The notes beneath the pieces were generated by a model, which was given only the letters and a program-made list of their open reading frames with translations, had not been told where the DNA came from and made no database searches. The translations under genes and the position numbers were made by a program. A DNA stretch of 11,483 nucleotides from JADJLQ01 sp964396995 (GTDB lineage Bacteria; Bacteroidota; Bacteroidia; Chitinophagales; Saprospiraceae): the NCBI GenBank assembly GCA_964396995.1, contig CAYNIG010000148.1:1-11483 (forward strand). The letters run 5' to 3'. This document shows, one piece after another, positions 1-7,113 of the stretch. How positions within the stretch are numbered: the stretch's first letter is position 1; the number at the start of each line of letters is the position of its first letter.

Positions 1-1
1 A

Positions 2-1141
2 AAGGTGTTAATTTTAGTACAATCTCATGTTTCAAGGGATAACAGGGTAAAAAGACAAATTGAATGGTTAAAAGGAAAGTATGAGATATTTTTGAGTGCT
101 ATCGATGCTCCGATAGACTTCCCAAAGGAAAATTTCTATCCCTTGCCTTTTTTTAAAAATGTACGAGGAGGCAGATTTTCCATCCTCTTGCAAGCATTGT
201 TAGCTAATTCCGGTTTTTTTTCGAAATATCACTTCATCCATTTTTTTCATAATAATACCTTGCGGCAATTGAAAGGACTTGAGCTGGACCTGATAATCGC
301 TAATGACGCTAATGCATTGCCTTTGGCTTATCAATTAAAGCAAAACAAGCCAGGAATTAAACTTATTTACGATGACCATGAATATGCTCCCACCGAGTAT
401 GAGGGTAATAGGACCTGGGAATTTTTATATAAACCTATAAATTTAATTCTGTTAAAGCGAATCTCATTAGTAGACCAGGTAGTAACAGTAGGTTATTTTA
501 TTGCCGATCGATTTAGGCGAGATTATCAGGTTGATCCTTTAGTTATCACAAATGCACCTCCGAAGTACATTATTCAAAGTGAAAATCGAAATTCAGATAA
601 AATCAGGCTTATTCATCATGGAATTACCTCCAGGGAAAGGCAACCGGAATTAATGATAGAGATGGCCAGTCATCTTGACAATCGATTTGAGCTTTATTTT
701 ATGTTGATGGGGGAAAGCAAATATTTAGAAGAGCTCCAAGAATTAGCCAAACCGGTTGGTGATAAAATAAAATTTATGAAACCGGTGGGATCAAATGAGA
801 TAGTTAAGTTTATCAGTCAGTTTGATATTGGGGTCTATATTTTACCTCCGTTAAACTTTACTTTTTTAAATGCACTCCCTAATAAATTGTTTGAATTTAT
901 TCAGGCTGGATTGGCAATTGCTATAGCACCATCAAAAGAAATGGCTAAAATAGTAAATGAGTATAATATAGGGGTTGTTTCTACTGATTTTAGTGCGAAA
1001 AGCCTGGCAACTGAGATAAATAAAATTACAAAGGAGATGTTGGTTAAGTTTAAGCAAAATACCGGAAAGGCGGCTGATGAATTAAATGCAGAAAATAATG
1101 GCATTATATTTTTAAAAATGGTGGATAATTTAGTTTCCTAA
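2..1141 (+). CDS. GT4-type (GT-B fold) glycosyltransferase, 5' partial
   Basis: Probable cytoplasmic glycosyltransferase that moves a sugar from a nucleotide-sugar donor onto a growing glycan. Counting from the GTG at base 5, the N-terminus (LILVQSHVSRDNRVKRQ) is the first beta strand and loop of a GT-B enzyme. IIANDANALPLAY (98-110) and IYDDHEYAPTEY (121-132) are typical acceptor-domain segments. GITSRERQPELMIEM (206-220) begins the donor-domain Rossmann half, and LPNKLFEFIQAGLAIA (291-306) is the donor-binding segment holding the acidic residue of the GT4 E-x7-E region. The frame stays open to the window edge (an AAG codon precedes the GTG), so the true start is probably an ATG a few codons upstream, outside the window. 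It converges with the 2-epimerase gene and their 3' ends overlap by 12 bp. Donor and acceptor cannot be read from the sequence. Confidence 0.85.
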   Translation, partial: KVLILVQSHVSRDNRVKRQIEWLKGKYEIFLSAIDAPIDFPKENFYPLPFFKNVRGGRFSILLQALLANSGFFSKYHFIHFFHNNTLRQLKGLELDLIIANDANALPLAYQLKQNKPGIKLIYDDHEYAPTEYEGNRTWEFLYKPINLILLKRISLVDQVVTVGYFIADRFRRDYQVDPLVITNAPPKYIIQSENRNSDKIRLIHHGITSRERQPELMIEMASHLDNRFELYFMLMGESKYLEELQELAKPVGDKIKFMKPVGSNEIVKFISQFDIGVYILPPLNFTFLNALPNKLFEFIQAGLAIAIAPSKEMAKIVNEYNIGVVSTDFSAKSLATEINKITKEMLVKFKQNTGKAADELNAENNGIIFLKMVDNLVS

Positions 1142-2176
1142 ATTCAAATACAAATAGTCTGCAATCTGCTTTGAAGCTGAGCCATCACCAAATAGTTTCC
1201 AATCGTGAGGGCCTAATGGCTTTGTTAATGCCGGTTTTAATTCCGATAGGTCGGAGTAGACAAGTGTATTCCAATTTCCACTAAGCGTTTCGACCCATTC
1301 TGTTTCTGGTCGGATGGTTATACATCGTTTTCGCAGTACATAGGCTTCTTTTTGAATGCCACCAGAATCCGTAATTATGCATTCTGCTTTCTTTTGTAAA
1401 TTGATAAGTGATCCATAAGACTGGGGTTCGATGAACTCAATGTTTTCATACACTGGTAATCCATTTGGTTTGTTTGACAATAGTTTTTTAGTCCGAGGAT
1501 GTATAGGAAATATTATTTTAATATTGAGTTTATTTAACTCTTCTAATAATAGATTCAATCTGTTTTCGTCATCCACATTATAGGGCCTGTGAAGAGTAAC
1601 CATTATATATGGGCTATTAATGGTAATATTATTATCAGGCGCATTTAAGAGAGCATCTACCATTACATCGCCTACCACAACAACATGGTTAATAATATTC
1701 TCTTTTTTTAATTGAAGCCTGGATTCTTCACTAGAGCAAAATAGATAATCAGAAACGTGATCAGTAACTATTCTGTTTATTTCTTCCGGCATTGTTTTAT
1801 TAAAACTTCTTAGTCCGGCTTCTATGTGTATGAGAGGTATACCTAATTTAGAAGATACTAGTGCGCCTGCAAGCGTGGAATTGGTATCACCGTAAACTAA
1901 TACGGCATTCGGTTTTTCAAGAAGCAATATCTTTTCAATTTCTACCATCATTGAAGCGGTTTGCACGGCATGAGAAGAGCTCCCAATATTAAGAGCATAC
2001 TCAGGTACAGGAATGGTAAGCTCGTCAAAAAAAACCTGGCTCATTTCATGATCATAATGTTGTCCGGTATGTATGGTTTTGACATTAAAATGACCAACGA
2101 GTGCTTTTATCACCGGGGCATGTTTTATAAATTGGGGCCTGGCGCCTACTATACAAACAATTGTTTTTGATTTCAT
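1130..2176 (-). CDS. wecB: Non-hydrolysing UDP-N-acetylglucosamine 2-epimerase (WecB/WbpI type)
   Basis: Cytoplasmic enzyme that interconverts UDP-GlcNAc and UDP-ManNAc (or a 2,3-diamino derivative in WbpI-type members) by anti-elimination and re-addition of UDP. At 348 aa it is close to full family length. Visible signatures are GARPQFIKHAPVIKAL (11-26), TGQHYDHEMSQVFFDEL (37-53), YGDTNSTLAGAL (95-106, with the catalytic-type Asp97), HIEAGLRSFNKTMPEEINR (117-135, with the conserved glutamates), VTLHRPYN (193-200, active-site His) and SGGIQKEA (271-278). ETEWVETLSGNWN (291-303) resembles WbpI-type enzymes more than E. coli WecB, so the substrate could be a modified UDP-GlcNAc. The start lies 8 bp after the stop of the upstream methyltransferase gene, so the two probably share a transcript. 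It supplies an N-acetylmannosamine-type sugar, distinct from the CDP-sugar made by the larger operon. Confidence 0.9.
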   Translation of the reverse strand: MKSKTIVCIVGARPQFIKHAPVIKALVGHFNVKTIHTGQHYDHEMSQVFFDELTIPVPEYALNIGSSSHAVQTASMMVEIEKILLLEKPNAVLVYGDTNSTLAGALVSSKLGIPLIHIEAGLRSFNKTMPEEINRIVTDHVSDYLFCSSEESRLQLKKENIINHVVVVGDVMVDALLNAPDNNITINSPYIMVTLHRPYNVDDENRLNLLLEELNKLNIKIIFPIHPRTKKLLSNKPNGLPVYENIEFIEPQSYGSLINLQKKAECIITDSGGIQKEAYVLRKRCITIRPETEWVETLSGNWNTLVYSDLSELKPALTKPLGPHDWKLFGDGSASKQIADYLYLNLGN

Positions 2177-2184
2177 TTTTATTC

Positions 2185-3216
2185 TTATTCACCTGCAAGA
2201 TGCGTTTGTTTGGTTTTTACGGCATTTACTCCAAAACCGTATTTATTGTGCCAATGTGTGAGTCTGATTGTAGAGAAACCGGCTTTGTGATACCAATACG
2301 CAACTTCTTCAGGTGTATGATAGTGTCTCCATCTGGGTGTGATCGAATCAAAAATCGCTACCTTAAAGGAGGGTTTGTCTATTCCTTTTACAAATGGAAA
2401 TAACAAAAATACAGTTAGTTCCACAGCTTTTACTTGCAGGAAAGCCGGTAATCGGCAAACGAGTATCCTTAATAGATCGAAAAAATATCTCTTGATTTGC
2501 CATAGAAAAGTTCCTTTTCTGGAGTATAACCATATATAATATCGGCCTGATTCCTTGACTGATTTTGCAATTTCGTAGAAGGTATTTTCGGTATTGGGAG
2601 TATGATGTATTACACCATTTGAAACTACAATATCGAATGCGTCCTTTTTAAAAGGTAAATTTTGTAAATCACCTCTTACAAAGCATAGATTGCTTGATTT
2701 CCGTTTTTGCTCTGCAGTATACACACTGGATGAATAATCGATACCAATGGCGGTCATTCTATGGCGGGCAAAGGAATCAGTTAATTGCCCATTGCCACAG
2801 CCGGCATCCAAAATCCACTTATTTTCAATTTCAGTGACGCCCATTTCTGTTTCAACAAGAAAGTCATTAAATCTTTTCTCTGTGGTCCATCCCCACGTAG
2901 TATCCATTTCATCTTGGGTATGAGACTCCCATTCATAGCTAAAGCTCCAGTCTTCCACTTCACCTTGGTTTAAATTCAATTTTGGATATCTGGCCTTGGC
3001 CTCATTCAATTTGATTTCATATTTAGATAGAAAATTCTTAGAAAGACTGTTTGACAGGAAAACAGCAACACCTGATAGGATAGGGTAACAATTACCAGAT
3101 TCAGGTTCGATGTATATTCCCGAAAGGATGTTTTGAGCCTGCTCTTCAAAAACCAATAAGGTTAGTTCTTTTTTGTTGTGAGGGTCAATAAAAATAGTTG
3201 AAAAATGAATATGCAT
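2185..3216 (-). CDS. SAM-dependent class I methyltransferase with degenerate Trm112-like N-terminus
   Basis: Predicted 343-aa methyltransferase of the Methyltransf_11 type common in glycan loci; the acceptor is unknown. Residues about 6-54 look like a Trm112/zinc-ribbon module (DPHNKKELTL, then GNCYPILSGVAVFL), but only one of the usual cysteines (Cys43) remains. A linker with FSYEWESHT (92-100) and WGWTTEKRF (108-116) precedes motif I, DAGCGNGQ (137-144). GIDYS (158-162) is the acidic loop, GDLQNLPFKKDAFDIVVSNG (182-201) covers motifs II-III, and GVIHHT (201-206) is post-motif. The hydrophobic stretch at about 244-277 may contact membrane or lipid. The frame extends upstream to an ATG at 3363, but I chose the ATG at 3216: the Trm112-like module starts there, a TAnnTTTG box sits 6 nt upstream, and the longer version would run through the divergent gene's start. 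First gene of a two-gene unit with the 2-epimerase. Confidence 0.8.
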   Translation of the reverse strand: MHIHFSTIFIDPHNKKELTLLVFEEQAQNILSGIYIEPESGNCYPILSGVAVFLSNSLSKNFLSKYEIKLNEAKARYPKLNLNQGEVEDWSFSYEWESHTQDEMDTTWGWTTEKRFNDFLVETEMGVTEIENKWILDAGCGNGQLTDSFARHRMTAIGIDYSSSVYTAEQKRKSSNLCFVRGDLQNLPFKKDAFDIVVSNGVIHHTPNTENTFYEIAKSVKESGRYYIWLYSRKGTFLWQIKRYFFDLLRILVCRLPAFLQVKAVELTVFLLFPFVKGIDKPSFKVAIFDSITPRWRHYHTPEEVAYWYHKAGFSTIRLTHWHNKYGFGVNAVKTKQTHLAGE

Positions 3217-3222
3217 TGAAGG

Positions 3223-3230
3223 CAAAGATA
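3223..3230 (-). promoter_or_regulatory. Candidate Bacteroidota -7 box (TATCTTTG)
   Basis: On the minus strand this reads TATCTTTG, an exact TAnnTTTG match, the known -7 consensus of the primary sigma factor in Bacteroidota. It ends 6 nt before the ATG at 3216 of the methyltransferase-epimerase unit. No clear -33 TTG is seen 19-21 bp upstream. If used, the transcript would have almost no leader. Confidence 0.5.
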
Positions 3231-3267
3231 ATATATTATAGTTTTTTATTATATAACCAGAAAATAT

Positions 3268-3275
3268 TATTTTTG
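3268..3275 (+). promoter_or_regulatory. Candidate Bacteroidota -7 box (TATTTTTG)
   Basis: TATTTTTG is an exact TAnnTTTG match, ending 3 nt before the ATG at 3279 of the plus-strand methyltransferase. No clear -33 TTG is present; only a T-run lies at about 3242-3247. Together with the oppositely oriented box at 3223-3230 it would make the 62-bp gap (3217-3278) a bidirectional promoter. The spacing implies a leaderless or nearly leaderless mRNA, or a start codon further downstream. Confidence 0.45.
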
Positions 3276-3278
3276 TAT

Positions 3279-4319
3279 ATGAATTTCCAAAAGATTCTTG
3301 AAACAGCAGCAAAGCTGGAATATTTAATAAAGAATCTAAAAATTTCAGACCTGTCGCTTTCAAATAATGGTATTAGCTATCTGCATTACAATAGCTTACG
3401 ATTTAGTTTTACCAGTTTTTCCAATGCTACAGTACTTTATAAAATTATTGAAAAATCTGGGAAGCCACTAGATGAAATGGTGATCGTAGATCATGGAGGT
3501 GGAATAGGCTTTTTTTCATTTTTATGTAAAATGCTGGGAATTGGCACAGTGGTTTATCATGATATAAATAAAGAGTTGGCTTCAGATGCCCAGATATTAA
3601 GTGGAGAGCTGAGTTTGCCTATTGAACATATGGTAGTCGGAGATACGAAAGATTTGGTAGAGTATTGCAATACCAATAACATCATAGTCAATGCCTTAGG
3701 ATCAAGAAATGTAATTGAACACATTCCTGATTATAATTTATTTTTTATGGAACTATCCAAATTGAAAAGCAGAAAAATAGTAATGCAAATAACCACATCT
3801 GCTAATATTCATAACCCGATTATTCGTCATCAGCACCGGAAACTTCATAAAAGATACGATACCCTGGGCCCCTATTCAGACATGTCTCAAAGCCAGGTAT
3901 TGAATGAGTTTTCTGGTAATAATCTGAGGAAAGAAATACTGTTTTCATCCGGAATTTCCACTCCTGACCTGGATGCCTTGGTTTTACTCACGCGCGAAAT
4001 GGATGCCGATCAAATAAAAAAGGCAGCAAAAGACTATATTCAAAAAGGGATATGGCCACCCAAACCAATGGATAAGTCAAACACCAGGGATCCGATTTAT
4101 GGAGCATGGGTGGAAAGATTAGTTCCATACCCGGAGTATAAAAAAGCGGCTAATAATGCCGGATTTAAAATTGAATATTTTATAGGTGAATACGATGAAA
4201 ATTATACAAATGGTTTCAAAAAATTTCTTGCAAAAACCCTAAACATTGTTTTAAGACTGACTCCAATATTAAAAAAACAAATGTCAGCTTATTTGTCATT
4301 TAGGGTTTGGAGAGATTAA
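3279..4319 (+). CDS. SAM-dependent methyltransferase, putative sugar methyltransferase
   Basis: Predicted 346-aa class I methyltransferase whose subfamily I do not recognise. Motif I is VDHGGGIGFFS (70-80), followed by the strand and acidic residue VVYHDINKE (91-99). VNALGSRNVIEHIPDYN (137-153) is the motif-IV-like segment ending in the IEHI often seen in small-molecule methyltransferases. A long C-terminal part (about 175-346) with IRHQHRKLHKRYD (182-194) and WPPKPMDKSNTRDPIYGAWVER (259-280) carries no motif I can assign and may be an acceptor domain. An in-frame ATG exists at 3198, but the extra 27 residues are low-complexity hydrophobic and the frame would overlap the divergent gene, so the ATG at 3279 is preferred. 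It is transcribed alone and converges with the GT2 gene across a 15-bp gap. Its place in a glycan locus suggests O-methylation of a sugar, which is inference. Confidence 0.75.
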   Translation: MNFQKILETAAKLEYLIKNLKISDLSLSNNGISYLHYNSLRFSFTSFSNATVLYKIIEKSGKPLDEMVIVDHGGGIGFFSFLCKMLGIGTVVYHDINKELASDAQILSGELSLPIEHMVVGDTKDLVEYCNTNNIIVNALGSRNVIEHIPDYNLFFMELSKLKSRKIVMQITTSANIHNPIIRHQHRKLHKRYDTLGPYSDMSQSQVLNEFSGNNLRKEILFSSGISTPDLDALVLLTREMDADQIKKAAKDYIQKGIWPPKPMDKSNTRDPIYGAWVERLVPYPEYKKAANNAGFKIEYFIGEYDENYTNGFKKFLAKTLNIVLRLTPILKKQMSAYLSFRVWRD

Positions 4320-4334
4320 ATCATTAACTTCAAT

Positions 4335-5573
4335 TTATTTGAATTTAGAATCATTGAAAGCAATAAGATTTTTTGCATCCACATATTTACTTGCTTCAAT
4401 ACCATCTTGAAAGTAAATTTTGGGAGTAGCATTTTTCTCAAATTGCATTCTTAATTTTTCCACTAGGTTTGGAAAGTAGGCTCCAAGGATGACAGCTAAT
4501 TTATGTTTTACTAATTTTGGAATTCGTTTAATGTACTTAAGTATTATTAGAAATAAATACAATAAAAATTTACTTTTGTAATTCTTCCAGAAGAAACTGA
4601 ATAAAATTTTATAATGAATCCAAGCCTCTTTGATGGAAGAAAATCTGATATACACCATGTCTTCTAAGATGGTTTTGTGTAAGTTAAAGTAATTGATTGG
4701 AACTTCTTTATTAAATAGTTTTACCATTTTAATCATGTCTCCTGCAACATGATTTTGCTGGCTAACATAAAGATCTGGAATTGGAAAATTTTTAACATCT
4801 TTTAAATCGTCTCCTGACTTAAAGAATGTATAGGCATGTGCAGGGTAGAATGCACACAGATCACCATTTGACAATGAACTGTTTAAAGTGCATTGAAGAG
4901 GTAATGAGCTATGTACTGTAGTATTTGCCATTAATAATAAAGATACCCTGGTAGTATAATCAGGAGCGTAATTTTGAAAAAATTGATTGTTTATTTTGCA
5001 TTTGTTAATTAACTCCGCTTTTGCTGCACCGAAAAGTATTTTCCCTTTCCAAATATCACTGTAATGGTATTTTCTGTGGGCTTTAAATTGGAAAATTTCG
5101 GCAAGAAAGGTTTTTGAATTGTATATGTCCAAAATATTACTTACAGGTTTGTCATAAGTATATCCTTTTGAAGTGTTATAGTTCTCATCTTCAAATTTAA
5201 ATCCTGAATCCCCCCACGAAATAAACTCATATCCAGCTTGCAGAATATTATTAATTATTTTCAATGAATTTGGATGTAGAAAAGATTTGTCGGTCATAGC
5301 AATAATAAAATCTCCTTCAACTTTATTAAGAGCAAAATTATAGTTTTCTAACATTGAAAACTTTCCTCCAGTCCAATAATATTTAAAACGTGAATCATCT
5401 TTAAATAAATTATAAATCGGTTCAGCTGACTTATTTTCGGAATTGTCCGAAATAATTATTTCAAAATTTGGGTAGTTAAAATTAGCAACTGAATGCATAC
5501 ATAGTTTAAGTAATTGAGGTCTGTTACGCGTTGGATATATAATACTAAATTTATATTCTTGATCTAAATTCAT
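4335..5573 (-). CDS. Glycosyltransferase family 2 (GT-A fold)
   Basis: Predicted 412-aa inverting-type glycosyltransferase and last gene of the CDP-sugar operon. The N-terminal GT-A domain begins FSIIYPTRNRPQLLKLCMHS (9-28). IIISDNSENKS (39-49) gives the nucleotide-binding Asp43. WTGGKFSMLENYNFAL (67-82) is a loop often seen in polysaccharide GT2 enzymes, and IIAMTDKSFLHP (90-101) sits where the DxD metal-binding motif normally lies; here it reads TDKS. YAPDYT (202-207) may carry the catalytic-base Asp. The C-terminal third has a hydrophobic, basic-flanked stretch (ILFSFFWKNYKSKFLLYLFL, about 323-342) that could attach the enzyme to the inner membrane. The gene follows the acyltransferase by 19 nt. 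Its position at the end of the cassette makes it the best candidate for transferring the branched CDP-sugar, but the donor is not shown by sequence. Confidence 0.83.
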   Translation of the reverse strand: MNLDQEYKFSIIYPTRNRPQLLKLCMHSVANFNYPNFEIIISDNSENKSAEPIYNLFKDDSRFKYYWTGGKFSMLENYNFALNKVEGDFIIAMTDKSFLHPNSLKIINNILQAGYEFISWGDSGFKFEDENYNTSKGYTYDKPVSNILDIYNSKTFLAEIFQFKAHRKYHYSDIWKGKILFGAAKAELINKCKINNQFFQNYAPDYTTRVSLLLMANTTVHSSLPLQCTLNSSLSNGDLCAFYPAHAYTFFKSGDDLKDVKNFPIPDLYVSQQNHVAGDMIKMVKLFNKEVPINYFNLHKTILEDMVYIRFSSIKEAWIHYKILFSFFWKNYKSKFLLYLFLIILKYIKRIPKLVKHKLAVILGAYFPNLVEKLRMQFEKNATPKIYFQDGIEASKYVDAKNLIAFNDSKFK

Positions 5574-5592
5574 GGTTTAGATTTTACTTTTA

Positions 5593-6264
5593 TTAAAGAT
5601 GTATCGGTTTAAAATATTTATTTATTTCTTGTTTAGATGACTTCTTAATGTTTAAGCTGCTCCGCTTTTGATCGAAGTAAACTATACTTGATTCAGGTAT
5701 GTCTAAATTGTAGATAGCTGTATTGGATGAAATTACTGAATTATTTCCAACGGAACACTTTCCAATTACTGAACTATGGGAAGTTAGAATAACTCCTCGA
5801 CCAATTTTTGGATATTCACCTCCGCTGGCCCCGACAGTACAACCTTGATAGCAAACGAAATAGTCTTGATATTCAGCTTTCCCGAGCATGGTTCCGGCTC
5901 CGTGAAGAATCAAAAAGATATCTGGTAAATTGGTGTTATAAAGGCAATCAAAGGCATGCAATGTCTTATTTAAATAATACAATTTATTTGCTATATCTAA
6001 TCTTTCCCCCTTTTTATATATGCAATTACTTAGATGCCACAGAAATAAAAGATAGTGATCAGAATACAAATGATTAAAAAATGCTTCATTATTATTATAC
6101 CTTGTATTGGATGAGCGCTCAAAACAGAATTCTAACTTTTCCAGAGTATTATTTACCTGGCTTTGTATGTGAGCAGCGTTGACTATCTGATCATCTGGAA
6201 AAAAATGATTTAATTGAGTTGAGACATATCGACTTAGTTGGGTTAAATCAAGGCTGGTTTTCAT
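5593..6264 (-). CDS. CysE-like left-handed beta-helix acyltransferase, putative sugar O-acetyltransferase
   Basis: A 223-aa protein with an alpha-helical N-terminal half (about 1-110) and a C-terminal left-handed parallel beta-helix (about 117-187) built from hexapeptide-type turns. The order LHGAGTMLG (120-128), YQGCTVGASGGEYPKIGRGV (139-158) and SSVIGKCSVGNNSVISSNTA (164-183) matches the layout of serine acetyltransferases, with His121 where the catalytic His is expected. Such proteins inside polysaccharide operons are generally taken to acylate sugars using acetyl-CoA or a similar donor. No aminotransferase is present in this operon, so an O-acyl rather than N-acyl product is more likely (inference). 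Its start overlaps the reductase gene by 17 nt, which suggests translational coupling. A genuine serine acetyltransferase role in cysteine synthesis cannot be excluded, but the context argues against it. Confidence 0.75.
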   Translation of the reverse strand: MKTSLDLTQLSRYVSTQLNHFFPDDQIVNAAHIQSQVNNTLEKLEFCFERSSNTRYNNNEAFFNHLYSDHYLLFLWHLSNCIYKKGERLDIANKLYYLNKTLHAFDCLYNTNLPDIFLILHGAGTMLGKAEYQDYFVCYQGCTVGASGGEYPKIGRGVILTSHSSVIGKCSVGNNSVISSNTAIYNLDIPESSIVYFDQKRSSLNIKKSSKQEINKYFKPIHL

Positions 6265-7105
6265 TTAAAATTTTATTGAGTTTGGAGTTATTTCCCCAAA
6301 AAGACATTGGTTCTTGATTGGAGTAAGGAAAATAACCGGGATTTAGCTGGATTGATTTGTTGATTGATTGTAAATATGACTTTACAAAGTCTAAAACGGT
6401 AATTCCTTTGCCACTGCAAATATTGACAATACCATTATTTTTCTGATTAGTGGAAAGTGTTACTATATGTGATGCCATTAATTCAATTTTCATAAAGTCA
6501 CGAACCTGGTCGCCTTTCGACATATTAAAAAATGGTAACTGGTTTTCAATTGCTGATTCTAATAAAGGAATTAGCGAGTGCTTGTATTGTCCTTTGCCGT
6601 AGGTGTAAAACAGTCTCATCCAGGTTAAATTAAAATCCGAATGCAGAGCGAGTTGTTCGCACATTTTACGAAGGCAATCTTTTGCCAGGCCATAGGCATT
6701 TACAGGATTGGTTTCCATTTCTTCAATTAAACTTCCTTCTTTTAATCCGTATTCAAAGCAGGTACCCGTAACGGATATATTTTTCGACCCATGTTGAATA
6801 AGGTTCTTAATAAAATAGTAGTGGGACATCAAATTTTCCTCTAGGTGAATAAGAGAGGTATAATTTGGAAGGCCCGACCAGGCAAGATGTATGACGGCAT
6901 CCGGATTGTTAAACTTAACAAACAAGTTGTCTTTTTCATTCAATTGGATAGAATGTTCAATATATTTTACTTGTGGATACCAATTTTGCTCTAAAGCTGT
7001 TTGATATGCACTGGATGTAGCTATTACTTCATGTTTCCTTGATAAAAGCTCTCTTATCACATGGTTTCCAATAAATCCTGTAGCTCCGGTAACTAATACT
7101 TTCAT
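6248..7105 (-). CDS. Extended SDR NAD(P)-dependent sugar 4-ketoreductase
   Basis: A 285-aa short-chain dehydrogenase of the nucleotide-sugar epimerase/dehydratase type. MKVLVTGATGFIGNHVIREL (1-20) holds the GxxGxxG nucleotide-binding loop. VIHLAWSG (71-78) is the usual second strand and loop, VTGTCFEYG (112-120) carries the catalytic Thr/Ser region, and Y138-x3-K142 (NAYGLAK) is the catalytic pair. RLFYTYGKGQ (164-173) and the C-terminal YFPYSNQEPMSFWGNNSKL (258-276) resemble RfbJ (CDP-abequose synthase) and dTDP-6-deoxy-L-talose 4-dehydrogenase. At 285 aa it is short, as reductases of this group are. It sits 8 nt after the C-methyltransferase and before the acyltransferase. The context fits reduction of the C4 keto group as the last step that makes the finished CDP-sugar. 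Which C4 epimer forms cannot be told from the sequence. Confidence 0.8.
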   Translation of the reverse strand: MKVLVTGATGFIGNHVIRELLSRKHEVIATSSAYQTALEQNWYPQVKYIEHSIQLNEKDNLFVKFNNPDAVIHLAWSGLPNYTSLIHLEENLMSHYYFIKNLIQHGSKNISVTGTCFEYGLKEGSLIEEMETNPVNAYGLAKDCLRKMCEQLALHSDFNLTWMRLFYTYGKGQYKHSLIPLLESAIENQLPFFNMSKGDQVRDFMKIELMASHIVTLSTNQKNNGIVNICSGKGITVLDFVKSYLQSINKSIQLNPGYFPYSNQEPMSFWGNNSKLNKILNENQP

Positions 7106-7113
7106 TTAGCAAT

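Noticed and set aside
4329..4343. Inverted repeat TTCAA-TTTAT-TTGAA as a terminator between the convergent genes
   Set aside because: The stem is only five AT-rich pairs with no GC core and no proper T-run, which is expected by chance in sequence this AT-rich.
5808..6077. Plus-strand 89-codon frame inside the acyltransferase gene
   Set aside because: It lies wholly antisense to a gene with clear beta-helix motifs, and its product has no recognisable domain. The other short antisense frames (for example 901-1104, 1961-2403, 2785-2973, 7305-7550, 8390-8593) were dismissed for the same reason.
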